From: Cryptosporangium arvum DSM 44712 | GTDB taxonomy: Bacteria; Actinomycetota; Actinomycetes; Mycobacteriales; Cryptosporangiaceae | DNA length: 64,000 nt | Assembly (NCBI RefSeq): GCF_000585375.1 | Contig: NZ_KK073874.1 | Location: 310,001 to 374,000 of the forward strand | Direction of reading: 5' to 3' | Part shown: in pieces, positions 8,176-19,115 of the stretch | Layout of the letters: every line of letters begins with the position of its first letter | How positions within the stretch are numbered: position 1 is the first letter of the stretch | The notes under the pieces: model-generated | Seen by the model: only the letters and a program-made list of their open reading frames with translations | Told to the model about the DNA's origin: nothing | The model's database searches: none | Position numbers and translations under genes: made by a program

Positions 8176-8901
8176 ATGCGTCCAGCGCGGTGGATGGAAG
8201 AGGCTTTCGTGGGGTTCGCCGACACAGACAGGGCCGAATCGGACGGGTCGCAGGTCCTGGGGTGTGAGGAACGGCACAGTACCAACGGGCGCGCCGTCGA
8301 TCGGATTCAAGCCGATCCGGTGGTCGACGACGAGCTGATCGTCCTGCTCAGCGACGACGGACGGACGATCGGAACAGCTCCCAAGCTGGCCAGTCACCAT
8401 CGGGAGACGCCGCTGCACTCGGCGTTCTCGAGCTACGTCTTCGACGGCGAGGGTCGCTTCCTGCTGACCCGGCGGGCGCTCTCGAAGAAGACCTGGCCCG
8501 GCGTGTGGACCAACTCGTGCTGCGGGCATCCGGCGCCCGGGGAGGACGCGGTGTCGGCGGTACGGCGCCGGCTGAACCACGAGCTCGGCCTGTCGGTCAC
8601 GGCGGAGGAGATCGTGCCGCTGCTACCCGACTTCCGGTACCGCGCCGAGCTGGACGGAATCGTCGAGAACGAGATCTGTCCGGTCTTCGGCGTACGCGTC
8701 GACGCCGAGCCGGTGCCCAACCCGGACGAGGTCGAGGAGTACCGCTGGGTCGACTGGCCGACGTTCGTCACCGAAGGGCTGGCCGGGCGGTCCGAGGTCG
8801 GCCTCTCGCCGTGGGCGCTGCTCCAACTCGCCCAGCTCGAGGATCACCCCGTCGTGGCCGCGCTCAGGAAGCCTTCGCCCAGCGGAGAAGCTCCTCGGTG
8901 A
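8176..8901 (+). CDS. idi: Isopentenyl-diphosphate delta-isomerase, type I
   Basis: 241 residues from ATG 8176. Interconverts IPP and DMAPP in isoprenoid synthesis. The Nudix-fold type I signature is present: catalytic Cys in TNSCCGHPAPGE, REL-type helix RRRLNHELG, and catalytic Glu in VENEICPVFG. The conserved part begins near VVDDELIVLL, so the first ~45 residues are an extension or the true start lies downstream; ATG 8194 is another candidate. The 3' end overlaps the convergent hydrolase gene by 38 bp. Confidence 0.9.
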   Translation: MRPARWMEEAFVGFADTDRAESDGSQVLGCEERHSTNGRAVDRIQADPVVDDELIVLLSDDGRTIGTAPKLASHHRETPLHSAFSSYVFDGEGRFLLTRRALSKKTWPGVWTNSCCGHPAPGEDAVSAVRRRLNHELGLSVTAEEIVPLLPDFRYRAELDGIVENEICPVFGVRVDAEPVPNPDEVEEYRWVDWPTFVTEGLAGRSEVGLSPWALLQLAQLEDHPVVAALRKPSPSGEAPR

Positions 8902-9787
8902 CGAGGTCGGGTTGCTCGGCCTGCGGGAAGTGGCCGACGCCGTCCAGAACCTGCCACTCGTAGCCACCGGTGACGTAGCGGCTGGAGCCCTCGGCGGTGC
9001 GGGGGAGCAGGTAGGTGTCGTCGGCACCGTGCAGCTGCAGGGTCGGTGCGGTGATGTCGGCCTGCATGAGCTTCGCGTAGCGCCACCCGGTCGGCCGGGT
9101 GAGCGACCGGAGCGACCAGCGGTAGTACTCCATCGCGCAGAACGCGGCCTGCGGGATCTGGATCGCGACGCGGCACGCCCGGGTGTACTGCGCGTAGTCG
9201 TCGGTCTCCCGCCAGCGCGGACCGGCCCACTTCTCGAACAGGGACTCGACGTAGGCGGCGTCGTTCGCGGTGACCCGGTGCTCGTAGCGGGGCGTCTGGA
9301 ACGTGAACAGCGTCCGGCTCGCGGCGAGCTGCCCACGGGGATCACCCGCGATCGCCGCGCGCAGCCGGAGCGGGTGCGGCGAGCCGATGACCACCATGCG
9401 CCGCACCTGGCGGGGGTGGAACGCGGCGGTGGCCCAGGCGAGCGCTCCGCCCCAGTCGTGCCCCACCAGCATCGCGTCGCGTTCGCCGAGCGCGCGGATC
9501 AGCCCGCTGACGTCGCTGGCCAGCGTGAACCCGTCGTAACCGCGCGGTGGCTTGTCGCTGGCGCCGTAACCGCGCAGGTCGACGGCGACCACGTGGTAAC
9601 CGGCCTCGGCCAGCGGTTCGAGCTGGTGTCTCCAGGTCCACCAGTACTCGGGGAAGCCGTGCAGGAACAGGACGAGCGGGCCCGTTCCGACCTCGACGAC
9701 ATGGAATCTGCTGCCGTTGGCACTGACGAAGCGGTGACTCCACGGTCCGTCATGGAGAACGACCACGTCGTCCGGCGGGTTGGCCAT
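8864..9787 (-). CDS. Alpha/beta hydrolase, epoxide hydrolase-like
   Basis: 307 residues from ATG 9787. The epoxide hydrolase pattern is complete: oxyanion motif HGFPE at residues 43-47, nucleophile Asp111 in VGHDWGGA, acid in HGADDTYLLP, and base His in GVGHFPQAEQPD. The Asp nucleophile indicates epoxide hydrolase or haloalkane dehalogenase; the HGFPE motif favours the former. There is no signal peptide. The substrate is unknown. It is convergent with idi. Confidence 0.88.
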   Translation of the reverse strand: MANPPDDVVVLHDGPWSHRFVSANGSRFHVVEVGTGPLVLFLHGFPEYWWTWRHQLEPLAEAGYHVVAVDLRGYGASDKPPRGYDGFTLASDVSGLIRALGERDAMLVGHDWGGALAWATAAFHPRQVRRMVVIGSPHPLRLRAAIAGDPRGQLAASRTLFTFQTPRYEHRVTANDAAYVESLFEKWAGPRWRETDDYAQYTRACRVAIQIPQAAFCAMEYYRWSLRSLTRPTGWRYAKLMQADITAPTLQLHGADDTYLLPRTAEGSSRYVTGGYEWQVLDGVGHFPQAEQPDLVTEELLRWAKAS

Positions 9788-9906
9788 AGCGGCCAGCGTA
9801 GAGCGCCCGCCGCCCAGCGCGGATCTTCCCATCGTCCGCGTGCATGTTTATTGCGCTAACGCGGCTGACAGACGCTACCTTCGACGCCGGGGAGAGGAAG
9901 GTATCC

Positions 9907-10893
9907 GTGATCGACGTGTACGCGCCAGCAGAGGTCCCCCGGTGCCCCGACTGGACGATGTCGTGGGACGCCGACCCGCCGGGAAGGGCCGCGTTCGCCG
10001 TGGACGACGGCGAACAAACCTTGCTGTTGGCCGCCGACGGGCGACGCATTCGAATGGTGGGGGCAGAACGCCTGGAAGACCCGGGCCAGCTGTCTCCGGA
10101 CGGCACGAGGCTGGCGCTGGTCGTCGACCGGCCGGTGCCCACGGTCTCCGTGCTGGATCTGCGTGACGGTAGTCGTCGGGGGTTCCCGGCTACCGTGCGT
10201 GGCGCCGAGGTGCTGTCCTGGCTGCCGAGCGGCCGGCGCCTGCTCTACGGCAACGACGAAGGCATGTACCTGCTCGACCTGGAGACCGGTCGCAGTGACG
10301 CCTACGACCTCTCCGGCGAGGAGCCGCGCGAGGTCGCGGTCGCGCCGGAGGGCGCCCGGATCGCGGTCGACGTCGGCGCGTACGTGCGTATCGCGCCGCT
10401 GGCCGGCGGGCCGCCGGTTCGCGTCCCGCTGCCCGAGGACGCCGCGCTGGGCGCGCACGGGTGGTCACCGGACGGACGGCTGCTGGCGGTCGGGCGGGAG
10501 ATCACCCCGTCGCGCGACCAGCGCGGAGGGTTCGACCTGGTCGTCACCGCGCTCGACACCGAGCGGGGCTTCCGGCCGGCCGCTCAGGTCAGCGTCGTCG
10601 GGGTCGTCGCGGGTGCGTTCGTCGGGTGGCGCTCGATGTCCTCGATCCTGCTGCTCGAGCGGCGGTTCGAGGAGCCGTTCCGGCTGGTCGTGCGGGGGCT
10701 CGACGGCTCGGAGATCGAGACGCTGGCGCACCTGCACGGCTCGGTGTGGGAGGTGCGTGCCGCGGCTGGTCTGCTCGAGGTCGTGCGTACCAACGCGGAC
10801 GGCGAACCGGTCGACCTCGGTGTTCCGCCGCGCTGGCAGCGGATGACCGGTGCGATGAAGAAGGGTTTCCGCAAAGACCGCACGTCGCCGTAG
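9907..10893 (+). CDS. Beta-propeller (PD40/WD40-like) protein
   Basis: 328 residues from GTG 9907, chosen because GAGAGGAAG lies just upstream; ATG 9844 would add 21 residues without a ribosome site. Repeated PD40-type blades are seen as LSPDGTRLALV, WLPSGRRLLYG and WSPDGRLLAVG. No membrane segment or lipobox is present, so it is probably cytoplasmic. The C-terminus is basic. Related in architecture to the membrane-anchored protein at 13111 on the other side of acs. Function unknown. Confidence 0.75.
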   Translation: MIDVYAPAEVPRCPDWTMSWDADPPGRAAFAVDDGEQTLLLAADGRRIRMVGAERLEDPGQLSPDGTRLALVVDRPVPTVSVLDLRDGSRRGFPATVRGAEVLSWLPSGRRLLYGNDEGMYLLDLETGRSDAYDLSGEEPREVAVAPEGARIAVDVGAYVRIAPLAGGPPVRVPLPEDAALGAHGWSPDGRLLAVGREITPSRDQRGGFDLVVTALDTERGFRPAAQVSVVGVVAGAFVGWRSMSSILLLERRFEEPFRLVVRGLDGSEIETLAHLHGSVWEVRAAAGLLEVVRTNADGEPVDLGVPPRWQRMTGAMKKGFRKDRTSP

Positions 10894-10938
10894 CCACGGT
10901 GGTTCGCCGCATGGCGTAGTCAGGCTTTTGATTCGGAA

Positions 10939-10969
10939 CGGCCCCGGCTACGAAGCGTAGCCGGGGCCG
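10939..10969. terminator. Bidirectional hairpin terminator
   Basis: A perfect 14-bp stem (10939-10952 pairing with 10956-10969) closes a 3-base AAG loop. It sits between the converging 9907 gene and acs. The + strand lacks a T-tract, as is common for actinobacterial terminators. Confidence 0.85.
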
Positions 10970-10986
10970 CTGACGTGCGGGAGCGG

Positions 10987-12951
<1,965 letters not shown>

Positions 12952-13110
12952 GTGCGGGGACCTCCTCGGTGAGCCGGCCTTTCTTAACGTAGTGCCGCGA
13001 ACGTTGCAGCACAGTACGTGGGCAGGGGTTCCGGCGTTGAGCGGTGTTCTGTCGGCGGTCGATGGCACGCTGTCCTACGGTCGGTGGCTCTCTCCTGAAG
13101 GAAACAGCGG

Positions 13111-14526
13111 ATGCGTAAGAGACCGGTGTTCGTGGTCTTGGCGGCGGTGCTCGTCGCCGTGCTGCTGTCGGTGGGAGCCGGGCTCGTGGCGGCGCTGCTC
13201 GTCGGAACCGGCGACGACGCGGAGGAATTCGCCACGCCCTCCTATCCCAGGAACGCGGAGTCGCTGCCGACGCTGATCTCCGACGTGTCCGAGTCCGCGC
13301 CGGGCCGCTCGATCGTGCTGGCCGAGACCACCGGTGCCTTCACCGACGGTCACGTGCTGTTCGCGGCCGACTCCGATCGCGTCCGGGACGTCTCGGCGAT
13401 CGAGGACCGGGTCAACTCCGACTACGGGGCGGCGACGACACGGTTGTCGCCGGACGGCCGCCGGCTGGCCGTCGGCGATCTGAGCGGGAAGTTCGACGAC
13501 ATCCTGGTGCTCGATCTGGTCACCGGGGCGTCGCAGCGGTTCTCGGTCGGGGGTGGCTCCACCGAGGTCCTGGCGTGGTCGCCCGACGGTCGGCGGCTCG
13601 CGATCTCGTCGGAGGCGCTCGACGTGCTCGACCTGGACACCGGTTCGGTGAAACGGGTCGCCACCCCGAGCACGAACGCGACGCCCAAGACCGACCTGCT
13701 GCCGGGTGAGGCGCCGATGCCCACGGGCGGCGGCGTGGCGCCGAAGACCGTCGACGGGATGACCAAGATCCAGGCCGCGTTCTCGCCCGACGGGCGCTCG
13801 ATCGCCTACGACGACGGGGTCGACATCGAGATCTATCCGCTGGACGGGGCCGGCCCGGTGGTGCGGCTCACCGACAAGGCGGTGTGGCTGGCCGGGGCCT
13901 CCGCCTGGTCGCCGGACGGTCGGCGCGTGCTGGTGACGCGCGAGGAGACGAACGACGTCAACGGCGCGACGTCGCTGCTCGCGATCGACGTCGCGACGCA
14001 GAACGCCACCCGGCTGGTGACGTTCGACTACATCGATTTCAGCGTGCCGATCCCGGTCGGGTGGCGCAGCGCCTCCGAGGTGCTGCTCTCCGGTACCGAT
14101 GCCGACGGGGCGTTCGTCGTGCAGGCCTACGACGTCGACGCGAAGCGCCGGGGCGACCGGCTCATGACGTTCGGGTACTCGACGTACTCGGCGGAGTTCG
14201 CCAGCGGGCTGATCGGGTCCGCGGTGGGGCGCGACGGTGACTTCTCGGGCGGTCCGACGCCGACCTGGTGGCGGGCCGTGGTCGGGGTGGTCGTCGGGGC
14301 TGTCGTCGCGGTGGTGGGTGCGATCGTGGCCACGGCGGTGGGGGTGCCGATGGTGCTGCGGCGCCGGTCCGCCGCGCGGCGGGTGGCTCCGCCGCTTCCG
14401 GTTCCGGCCGGTGGGGGTTTCGTCCCGCCTGCGTACGTGCACCTGGTGCCCGGGCCCGTGCCGGTGGTGCCGCGGGTTTCCGGGCCCGGGCCTGCTTCGG
14501 CGTCGGACTGGGTGCGGCCCCGGTGA
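13111..14526 (+). CDS. Membrane-anchored beta-propeller (PD40) protein
   Basis: 471 residues from ATG 13111. One N-terminal transmembrane helix (residues ~6-31) leads into an extracytoplasmic domain with PD40 blades: LSPDGRRLAVG, WSPDGRRLAIS, FSPDGRSIAYDDG and WSPDGRRVLVTRE. A second helix near residues 388-415 (VVGVVVGAVVAVVGAIVATA) and a Pro/Val-rich tail follow. This topology suggests a surface sensor or scaffold; the ligand is unknown. Its stop overlaps a possible GTG start of the next gene. Confidence 0.75.
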   Translation: MRKRPVFVVLAAVLVAVLLSVGAGLVAALLVGTGDDAEEFATPSYPRNAESLPTLISDVSESAPGRSIVLAETTGAFTDGHVLFAADSDRVRDVSAIEDRVNSDYGAATTRLSPDGRRLAVGDLSGKFDDILVLDLVTGASQRFSVGGGSTEVLAWSPDGRRLAISSEALDVLDLDTGSVKRVATPSTNATPKTDLLPGEAPMPTGGGVAPKTVDGMTKIQAAFSPDGRSIAYDDGVDIEIYPLDGAGPVVRLTDKAVWLAGASAWSPDGRRVLVTREETNDVNGATSLLAIDVATQNATRLVTFDYIDFSVPIPVGWRSASEVLLSGTDADGAFVVQAYDVDAKRRGDRLMTFGYSTYSAEFASGLIGSAVGRDGDFSGGPTPTWWRAVVGVVVGAVVAVVGAIVATAVGVPMVLRRRSAARRVAPPLPVPAGGGFVPPAYVHLVPGPVPVVPRVSGPGPASASDWVRPR

Positions 14527-14543
14527 CCGGATACGGTCTTAGC

Positions 14544-15278
14544 GTGTCGGATCCCCTCGCGCCGCTGCTCGACCTGCCCGATGTCGCCGACGCGGCGGCG
14601 GAAGCCCGCAAGCAGATCGACCAGCTCTTCGGGCACCAGCTCCTGCGTCGTGGTTCCGGGCCGGTGAGCGTCGAGGCCGCGCTGCGCGGAGCACACGCGT
14701 CGGCCGCTCTCGAGGGCGCGCGCTACGACCTGGAGTCGATCCGGGCCGGCGCGGTCACCGACCCGGTCGTGCAGGGTTCGCTGCGGGTCGCGGGTGCGCT
14801 CGGCTCGCTCGTCGACACCTGGTCCAAGGCGCCGCTCCAGGTTCTCGCGCGCCTGCACGTGCTCGCGGCGCGCGACGTGCTGCCGTCCGAGGCGCTCGGT
14901 CGTCCCCGCACCGATCCGGAGGTCGCGGCCCGCCTGTCCGCGCTCAGCGACCTGGTCACCGGGGGCACCGAGGCCCCGGCCGTGGTTCTCGCCGCGATCG
15001 TGCACGGCGAGCTCCTGGTGCTGGCGCCGTTCGACGGGCCCGGTGGGCTGGTGGCCAGGGCGGCGGCCCGCCTCACGCTGATCGCCAAGGGCCTCGACCC
15101 GAAGGCGGTCTCGGTTCCCGAAGCCGGGCACCTGGCGCGCGAGCCGGAGTACATCGGCGCCACGAACGCGTACGCCACCGGCACCGCCGACGGCGTCCGT
15201 TCCTGGTTGAAGCACTACTGCGCGGCGGTCGCGCTCGGCGCGGACGAGGGTTTCGCGATCTGCGAGGCGATGAGTTAG
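14544..15278 (+). CDS. Degenerate Fic-fold protein
   Basis: 244 residues from GTG 14544; GTG 14523 (251 residues), overlapping the upstream stop, is equally possible. Residues near 50 read AHASAALEGARY, like the SSAIEG helix of Fic proteins. The core reads VHGELLVLAPFDGPGGLVAR where active Fic enzymes have HPFxDGNGRxxR. The catalytic His is Ala, Asn is replaced, and one residue is missing. So the AMP-transfer chemistry of Fic proteins is not expected. The fold assignment is inferred by eye. It overlaps the convergent membrane-protein gene by 4 bp. Confidence 0.6.
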   Translation: MSDPLAPLLDLPDVADAAAEARKQIDQLFGHQLLRRGSGPVSVEAALRGAHASAALEGARYDLESIRAGAVTDPVVQGSLRVAGALGSLVDTWSKAPLQVLARLHVLAARDVLPSEALGRPRTDPEVAARLSALSDLVTGGTEAPAVVLAAIVHGELLVLAPFDGPGGLVARAAARLTLIAKGLDPKAVSVPEAGHLAREPEYIGATNAYATGTADGVRSWLKHYCAAVALGADEGFAICEAMS

Positions 15279-16168
15279 CGCGTCCTCTTCGCGAACATCG
15301 TGCGGACGGAGTCCGGTAGCGGCCACACCGCCGGGCCGCCGGCACCGCGGGCGATCCACACGGCTCCGGCCAACTGCACCGCCGCGGCGAGCAGCATCAG
15401 GTAACCGCCGCTGTCCAGCGAGAGCGTGGAGTCGACGATGACGCCGGCGGCGGTGAGCTGCGGACGATCGTCGCCGAACAGGACGGTCTTCGACGAGACG
15501 GCGAACGAGAACAGGATCAGGAAGCCCAGCCCGGCGAGCAGCACGCGGGCCTGTTCGACCGTGACGCCGACCATGGTGCGGTGCCCCCGCTCCAGGACCC
15601 GCAGGACGCCGAGTACGGTCACCAGCACCGCGGCCACGATCGCCACCCAGCTCAGTGGGGCCAGGAACGTGCTCGGCGACCAGGCCGTCCAGGACGTGGC
15701 GAGGTCCGCCCGGTTCTCGACCGCCACGAACCGCTCGTCGGTGTAGGAGACGAACGGCAGCATTGAGAACGCCAGGACGAGCACACCGCCGAGGATCGTG
15801 AGGACGTCGCCGAGCGTCATCGGGGAGCCGTTGTGCCGGCTGGGACGGGCGGTGCCGCGTGCGGTCGGCCGGTAGGTGGGGATCGGCTCGGTGACGTGAT
15901 GTTCGGGGGGCTCCGCCGTCGGGTGGTTGGGCAGGAACGCCGGTGCGCCGCCGTAGATGGGCGGCGGGGCCGCGCTCGTGTCGTACGTCGGCGGATGCGG
16001 GGCGGGGACGTCGTCCACGTCCGGGGGCGGCCAGGAGGGGCCGCCGGACTGGAAAGCCGGGCCGTGCCAGGTCGCGTGCCCTAAGTGCTGGGTGGTGGGG
16101 CGCTGGTGGTCGGTCACGGCCGACCACGGGGGAGCCATCGTCCGGCGGGGCTCGTCCTGCGAATTCAC
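15275..16168 (-). CDS. Pro-rich integral membrane protein, function unknown
   Basis: 297 residues from GTG 16168, which has GAGGGGAG about 8 bases upstream; an upstream ATG 16216 lacks a site. The first ~110 residues are Pro/His-rich and cytosolic-looking (PPPDVDDVPAPHPP, APPPIYGG). Four transmembrane helices follow (TLGDVLTILGGVLVLAF, LSWVAIVAAVLVTVLGVL, VLLAGLGFLILFSF, LMLLAAAVQLAGAVWI). No enzymatic motif is seen. Confidence 0.75.
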   Translation of the reverse strand: MNSQDEPRRTMAPPWSAVTDHQRPTTQHLGHATWHGPAFQSGGPSWPPPDVDDVPAPHPPTYDTSAAPPPIYGGAPAFLPNHPTAEPPEHHVTEPIPTYRPTARGTARPSRHNGSPMTLGDVLTILGGVLVLAFSMLPFVSYTDERFVAVENRADLATSWTAWSPSTFLAPLSWVAIVAAVLVTVLGVLRVLERGHRTMVGVTVEQARVLLAGLGFLILFSFAVSSKTVLFGDDRPQLTAAGVIVDSTLSLDSGGYLMLLAAAVQLAGAVWIARGAGGPAVWPLPDSVRTMFAKRTR

Positions 16169-16547
16169 CGTGGTGCTCCCCTCGACGCTGGCCGCAGCAT
16201 AGTCGCCGGGCATCACGAGAGAACTCCGGTCAATCGGACCTCGCGGGCGACGACGACATCAGCAGTGTCGAGTATGTACGGAAGTGACAAATTCGCTGCC
16301 GACATGACGACGGCGCCCCTTGAAGAGGCGCCGTCAGGCACAGAACTTCCGGGCTACCAAGCGTGCACCTGTATCGACGAACGCGGATCCCGTCGAATCC
16401 GCCTCGACGCGCCTCGCGCGGCTGGTCGCGCGTGGGTACCCGGAGCTGTGCCCGAGCTTCGTCCGCCGGATGTGCCGACCGGGCGGAGCCCGTGACCTCT
16501 TTCTACGCTCGTTCCGCCGCCCACGGAAGGGGGCCTGAGCAGTACGT
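16169..16547. other. Gene-free interval between two minus-strand genes
   Basis: No convincing coding frame. It holds one hairpin (16309-16335). A T-arm-like string (GTCGAATCC at about 16393) was checked for a tRNA and does not fold into one. The interval should contain the promoter of the 16168 gene on the minus strand. Confidence 0.6.
16309..16335. terminator. Candidate hairpin terminator
   Basis: A perfect 9-bp stem, GACGGCGCC (16309-16317) with GGCGCCGTC (16327-16335), closes a 9-base loop. It lies about 210 bp downstream of the minus-strand HAD gene. No T-tract, so function is uncertain. Confidence 0.5.
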
Positions 16548-17489
16548 TCATACTCCGGCGGACACCCGAGGGGCCAGCTTCGCGCGGTGCCGCCCGTACC
16601 AGACCATGCCCGCGAGCGCGGCCGCGCCGACGCCGAAGCCCACCGCGGCGGTGGCCAGGATCGGCGTCGACGGCCGGACGAAACGGGTGGGCAGCGTCAC
16701 CGGCCGGCGGAACACCAGCACCGGCCAGTCGTGCTCGAGGGCGGCCTTGCGCAGACCGCGGTCGGGGTTGACGGCAAAAGGGTGGCCGACCGTCTGGAGC
16801 ATCGGCACGTCGCTGATCGAGTCGGAGTAGGCGTAACAGTCGGCGAGGTCGTATCCCTCGCTGACCGCGAGCTCGCGGATCGCGGCGGCCTTGGCCGGAC
16901 CGGCGGCGTAATACTCGATCTCGCCGGTGTAATGGCCGTCGACGACGGCCATCCGGGTGGCGACCACCCGGTCGACGCCGAGAAGCGCGCCGATCGGAGC
17001 GACTACTTCTTCGCCCGACGTACTGACTATGACCACATCCCGGCCGGCGGCGCGGTGTTCACCGATCAGTGCCGCGGCTTCTGCGTAAATCGTCGGTTCG
17101 ATCAGTTCATGCAGTGTCTCGGCGACGATTTGACGCACTTGACTGACGTTCCACCCAGTGATCATCGCGGTCACCGAGTCACGGATACGCGCCATCTGCG
17201 CTTCGTCGGCACCGGCCCGCTGAAACATCAACTGTGCGTAAGCGCTTCGTAGCATCGCGCGACGAGTGATGAGTCCGCCCTGGTAGAACGGTTTACCGAA
17301 GGCCAAAGCACTCGACTTCGCGATAACCGTTTTGTCCAAATCGAAGAAGGCGGCGCTTCGAGCGGTGGCCGGCGTGACGGTGCTGGGGGCGCCGGGGGCC
17401 ACCGGATCCGCCGCGCGCGGGAGGTCACTGTCCACATGCGGCCGGCGCTCGGCGGGTCGCTCGTCGCCTACGTTGGCGCTCACGCTCAT
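16548..17489 (-). CDS. HAD-IB family phosphatase with C-terminal membrane helix
   Basis: 313 residues from ATG 17489; ATG 17540 would add 17 residues. HAD motif I is AFFDLDKTVI (Asp50/Asp52), motif II is VIVSTSGEEV, and motif III/IV is CYAYSDSISDVPML. This is the SerB-like HAD-IB subfamily (Rv3661 type). A transmembrane helix near residues 280-303 is followed by a short basic tail, giving a membrane-tethered enzyme. The substrate is unknown and may be a phospholipid head group or phosphoserine-like. In mycobacteria the homologue also sits beside 6C RNA and ssd. Confidence 0.88.
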   Translation of the reverse strand: MSVSANVGDERPAERRPHVDSDLPRAADPVAPGAPSTVTPATARSAAFFDLDKTVIAKSSALAFGKPFYQGGLITRRAMLRSAYAQLMFQRAGADEAQMARIRDSVTAMITGWNVSQVRQIVAETLHELIEPTIYAEAAALIGEHRAAGRDVVIVSTSGEEVVAPIGALLGVDRVVATRMAVVDGHYTGEIEYYAAGPAKAAAIRELAVSEGYDLADCYAYSDSISDVPMLQTVGHPFAVNPDRGLRKAALEHDWPVLVFRRPVTLPTRFVRPSTPILATAAVGFGVGAAALAGMVWYGRHRAKLAPRVSAGV

Positions 17490-17694
17490 GGCTCGAAGTC
17501 TAGGACCCTCCCGACGCCGGAGCGTGTTTCCGGCACCCATGGCCGGGTACGCATGCGTTAGGGGCTGCGCGTGAGCTTAAGAAAACACTTACGGATCTTC
17601 TTTCCGCGCCCACTCGGTTGCAGATCTGCGGTCCGTTGCTAGACAATGTATTGGGTTCTGGGGCCGAGTGTGCGGAGGGGGATTACACTTACCA
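17490..17694. other. Intergenic region upstream of 6C RNA
   Basis: About 205 bp with no gene, between the divergent HAD gene and the 6C RNA. A possible -10 element, TACACT (17684-17689), lies just before the RNA, but no convincing -35 is visible at normal spacing. Confidence 0.45.
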
Positions 17695-17831
17695 GTCTCG
17701 GCTGCCCTAAATTTGACGGCCCGGTTGACCGCACCCCCCCCGCGGTCATCTGGGCGGGTTCGGCTCGGCCCCCCCGGAGCCGGACCCCGGACGGTCACCG
17801 CCCACCCCCCCGGCGGTGACCGTCCCCTTTT
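17695..17831 (+). ncRNA. 6C small RNA
   Basis: Three hairpins with C-rich loops lie in 100 bases. Hairpin 1: 7-bp stem TGACCGC/GCGGTCA (17726-17732 with 17742-17748), loop of one A and eight C. Hairpin 2: CGGCTC/GAGCCG (17761-17766 with 17777-17782), loop with seven C. Hairpin 3: 12-bp stem (17791-17802 with 17812-17823), loop CA plus seven C, ending in TTTT. Stem-loops carrying six or more C define the actinobacterial 6C RNA, whose M. tuberculosis form (B11) lies next to ssd exactly as here. C-loops of B11 pair with G-rich translation starts. The ends given are estimates. Confidence 0.9.
17791..17831 (+). terminator. Intrinsic terminator of the 6C RNA
   Basis: The 12-bp stem ACGGTCACCGCC/GGCGGTGACCGT is followed within five bases by TTTT (17827-17830 region). 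It separates the small RNA from ssd, which begins 200 bp downstream and therefore needs its own promoter. Confidence 0.8.
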
Positions 17832-18038
17832 GTGTGGGTGCCATTTCTCGTTAGTTCTCACCCTCGTACCAGAGCGCCGAATATCCACCCTCGGCGAAAT
17901 AGCGCGAGACACACCTGGTGAACAGTTCGTCCACAGGTCGAAGGTCGTCCCTGGCCGCCCTGTGGAGAACGTTCTCGCGGGCGTCGGAGTCGGCGACGGT
18001 GATCGGGTCGATATCGCGATCACCCGCCGGAGGAAGTC

Positions 18039-19115
18039 ATGTCGCCGCCCGAGGCGTGCCCGCTCGTCTGCGTCCGAGACCCGGAACTGACCGACAACCT
18101 GCTGCGCCTGGCCGCGGCGGCGGGCGCGGACGTCGAGGTCCCGGTCGATCCGATCGGCGCTCGCCCACTGTGGACCGACGCGCCGCTGGTCATCGTCGGC
18201 ACCGACGTCGTCGCCGAGTACGTGTCGGCGCGGTTGCCGTACCGGCCCGGGGTTGTGCTCGCCGCCGACGAGCGCCACGTCCGGCCCGGGGATTCGGCCG
18301 TCTGGCGGGTGGCGTCCGACCTGGGAGCCGAGCACGTCGCCTTCCTGCCCACCGCGGAGGCGTGGCTGGTCGACCGCCTCACCGAGGCGGTCAGCGGGCC
18401 GCGGCGCGCCGGTCGGGTGGTCGCGGTGATCGGAGGGCGCGGCGGGGCGGGCGCGAGCGTCCTCTCGGCCGCGTTGGCCGTCACCGCGGCGCGGAACGGG
18501 TCACGCACGATGCTTGTCGATGCCGATCCGTTGGGCGGTGGCCTCGACCTGTTGCTCGGCCGCGAGAACACCGGCGGGCTCCGGTGGCCCGACCTCGTCG
18601 ACACCGCCGGTCGGGTGAGCCCACCCGCGCTACACGACGCCCTGCCTCGCGTCGGCGAGCTCAGCGTCCTCTCCTGGGACCGCGGTGACGTTCTCGCCGT
18701 GCCCCCCGAGGCGGCCGAAGCCGCACTGGACGCCGGGCGTCGCTTCTCGGATCTGCTCGTGGTCGATCTGCCGCGCCGTCCCGACGACGCGGCAGTGCGG
18801 GTACTGCAGGCCGCCGACGTGACGCTCCTGGTCGTGCCGGCCGAGGTCCGGGCCTGCGCGGCGGCCTCGCGGGTGGTCCGGGCGGTGCGTCCGCACTGCG
18901 CTCAGCTCTCGTGCGTCGTCCGCGGCCCGGCTCCGGCGGGGCTGCGGTCGGCCGACCTCGCGACCGCGCTGGAGCTGCCGCTGGCCGGCGTGCTCCGGGC
19001 CGAGCCCCGCCTCGCCGGTGCGCTCGAGCGCGGCGACGTACCCGCTGCTACCGGGCGGGGCCCGCTGGCCGGTTTCTGCCGGAGCTTCCTGGCGGAGTTG
19101 GAGGCGGCGGAATGA
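18039..19115 (+). CDS. ssd: Septum-site-determining / CpaE-like P-loop protein
   Basis: 358 residues from ATG 18039 with GGAGGAAG upstream. An N-terminal receiver-like segment (to ~residue 115) precedes a MinD/ParA-type ATPase domain with deviant Walker A GGRGGAGAS, switch DADPLGGGLDLLLG and VVDLPRRPDDA. It corresponds to the actinobacterial 'helicase/secretion neighbourhood CpaE-like' family (Rv3660c, Ssd), linked to septation and to Tad pilus localisation. The stop overlaps the tadA start (ATGA), so ssd-tadABC are co-translated. Confidence 0.92.
   Translation: MSPPEACPLVCVRDPELTDNLLRLAAAAGADVEVPVDPIGARPLWTDAPLVIVGTDVVAEYVSARLPYRPGVVLAADERHVRPGDSAVWRVASDLGAEHVAFLPTAEAWLVDRLTEAVSGPRRAGRVVAVIGGRGGAGASVLSAALAVTAARNGSRTMLVDADPLGGGLDLLLGRENTGGLRWPDLVDTAGRVSPPALHDALPRVGELSVLSWDRGDVLAVPPEAAEAALDAGRRFSDLLVVDLPRRPDDAAVRVLQAADVTLLVVPAEVRACAAASRVVRAVRPHCAQLSCVVRGPAPAGLRSADLATALELPLAGVLRAEPRLAGALERGDVPAATGRGPLAGFCRSFLAELEAAE

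Noticed and set aside
16350..16425. Possible tRNA with a T-arm-like GTCGAATCC
   Set aside because: No matching T stem, D arm or acceptor stem could be folded around it.
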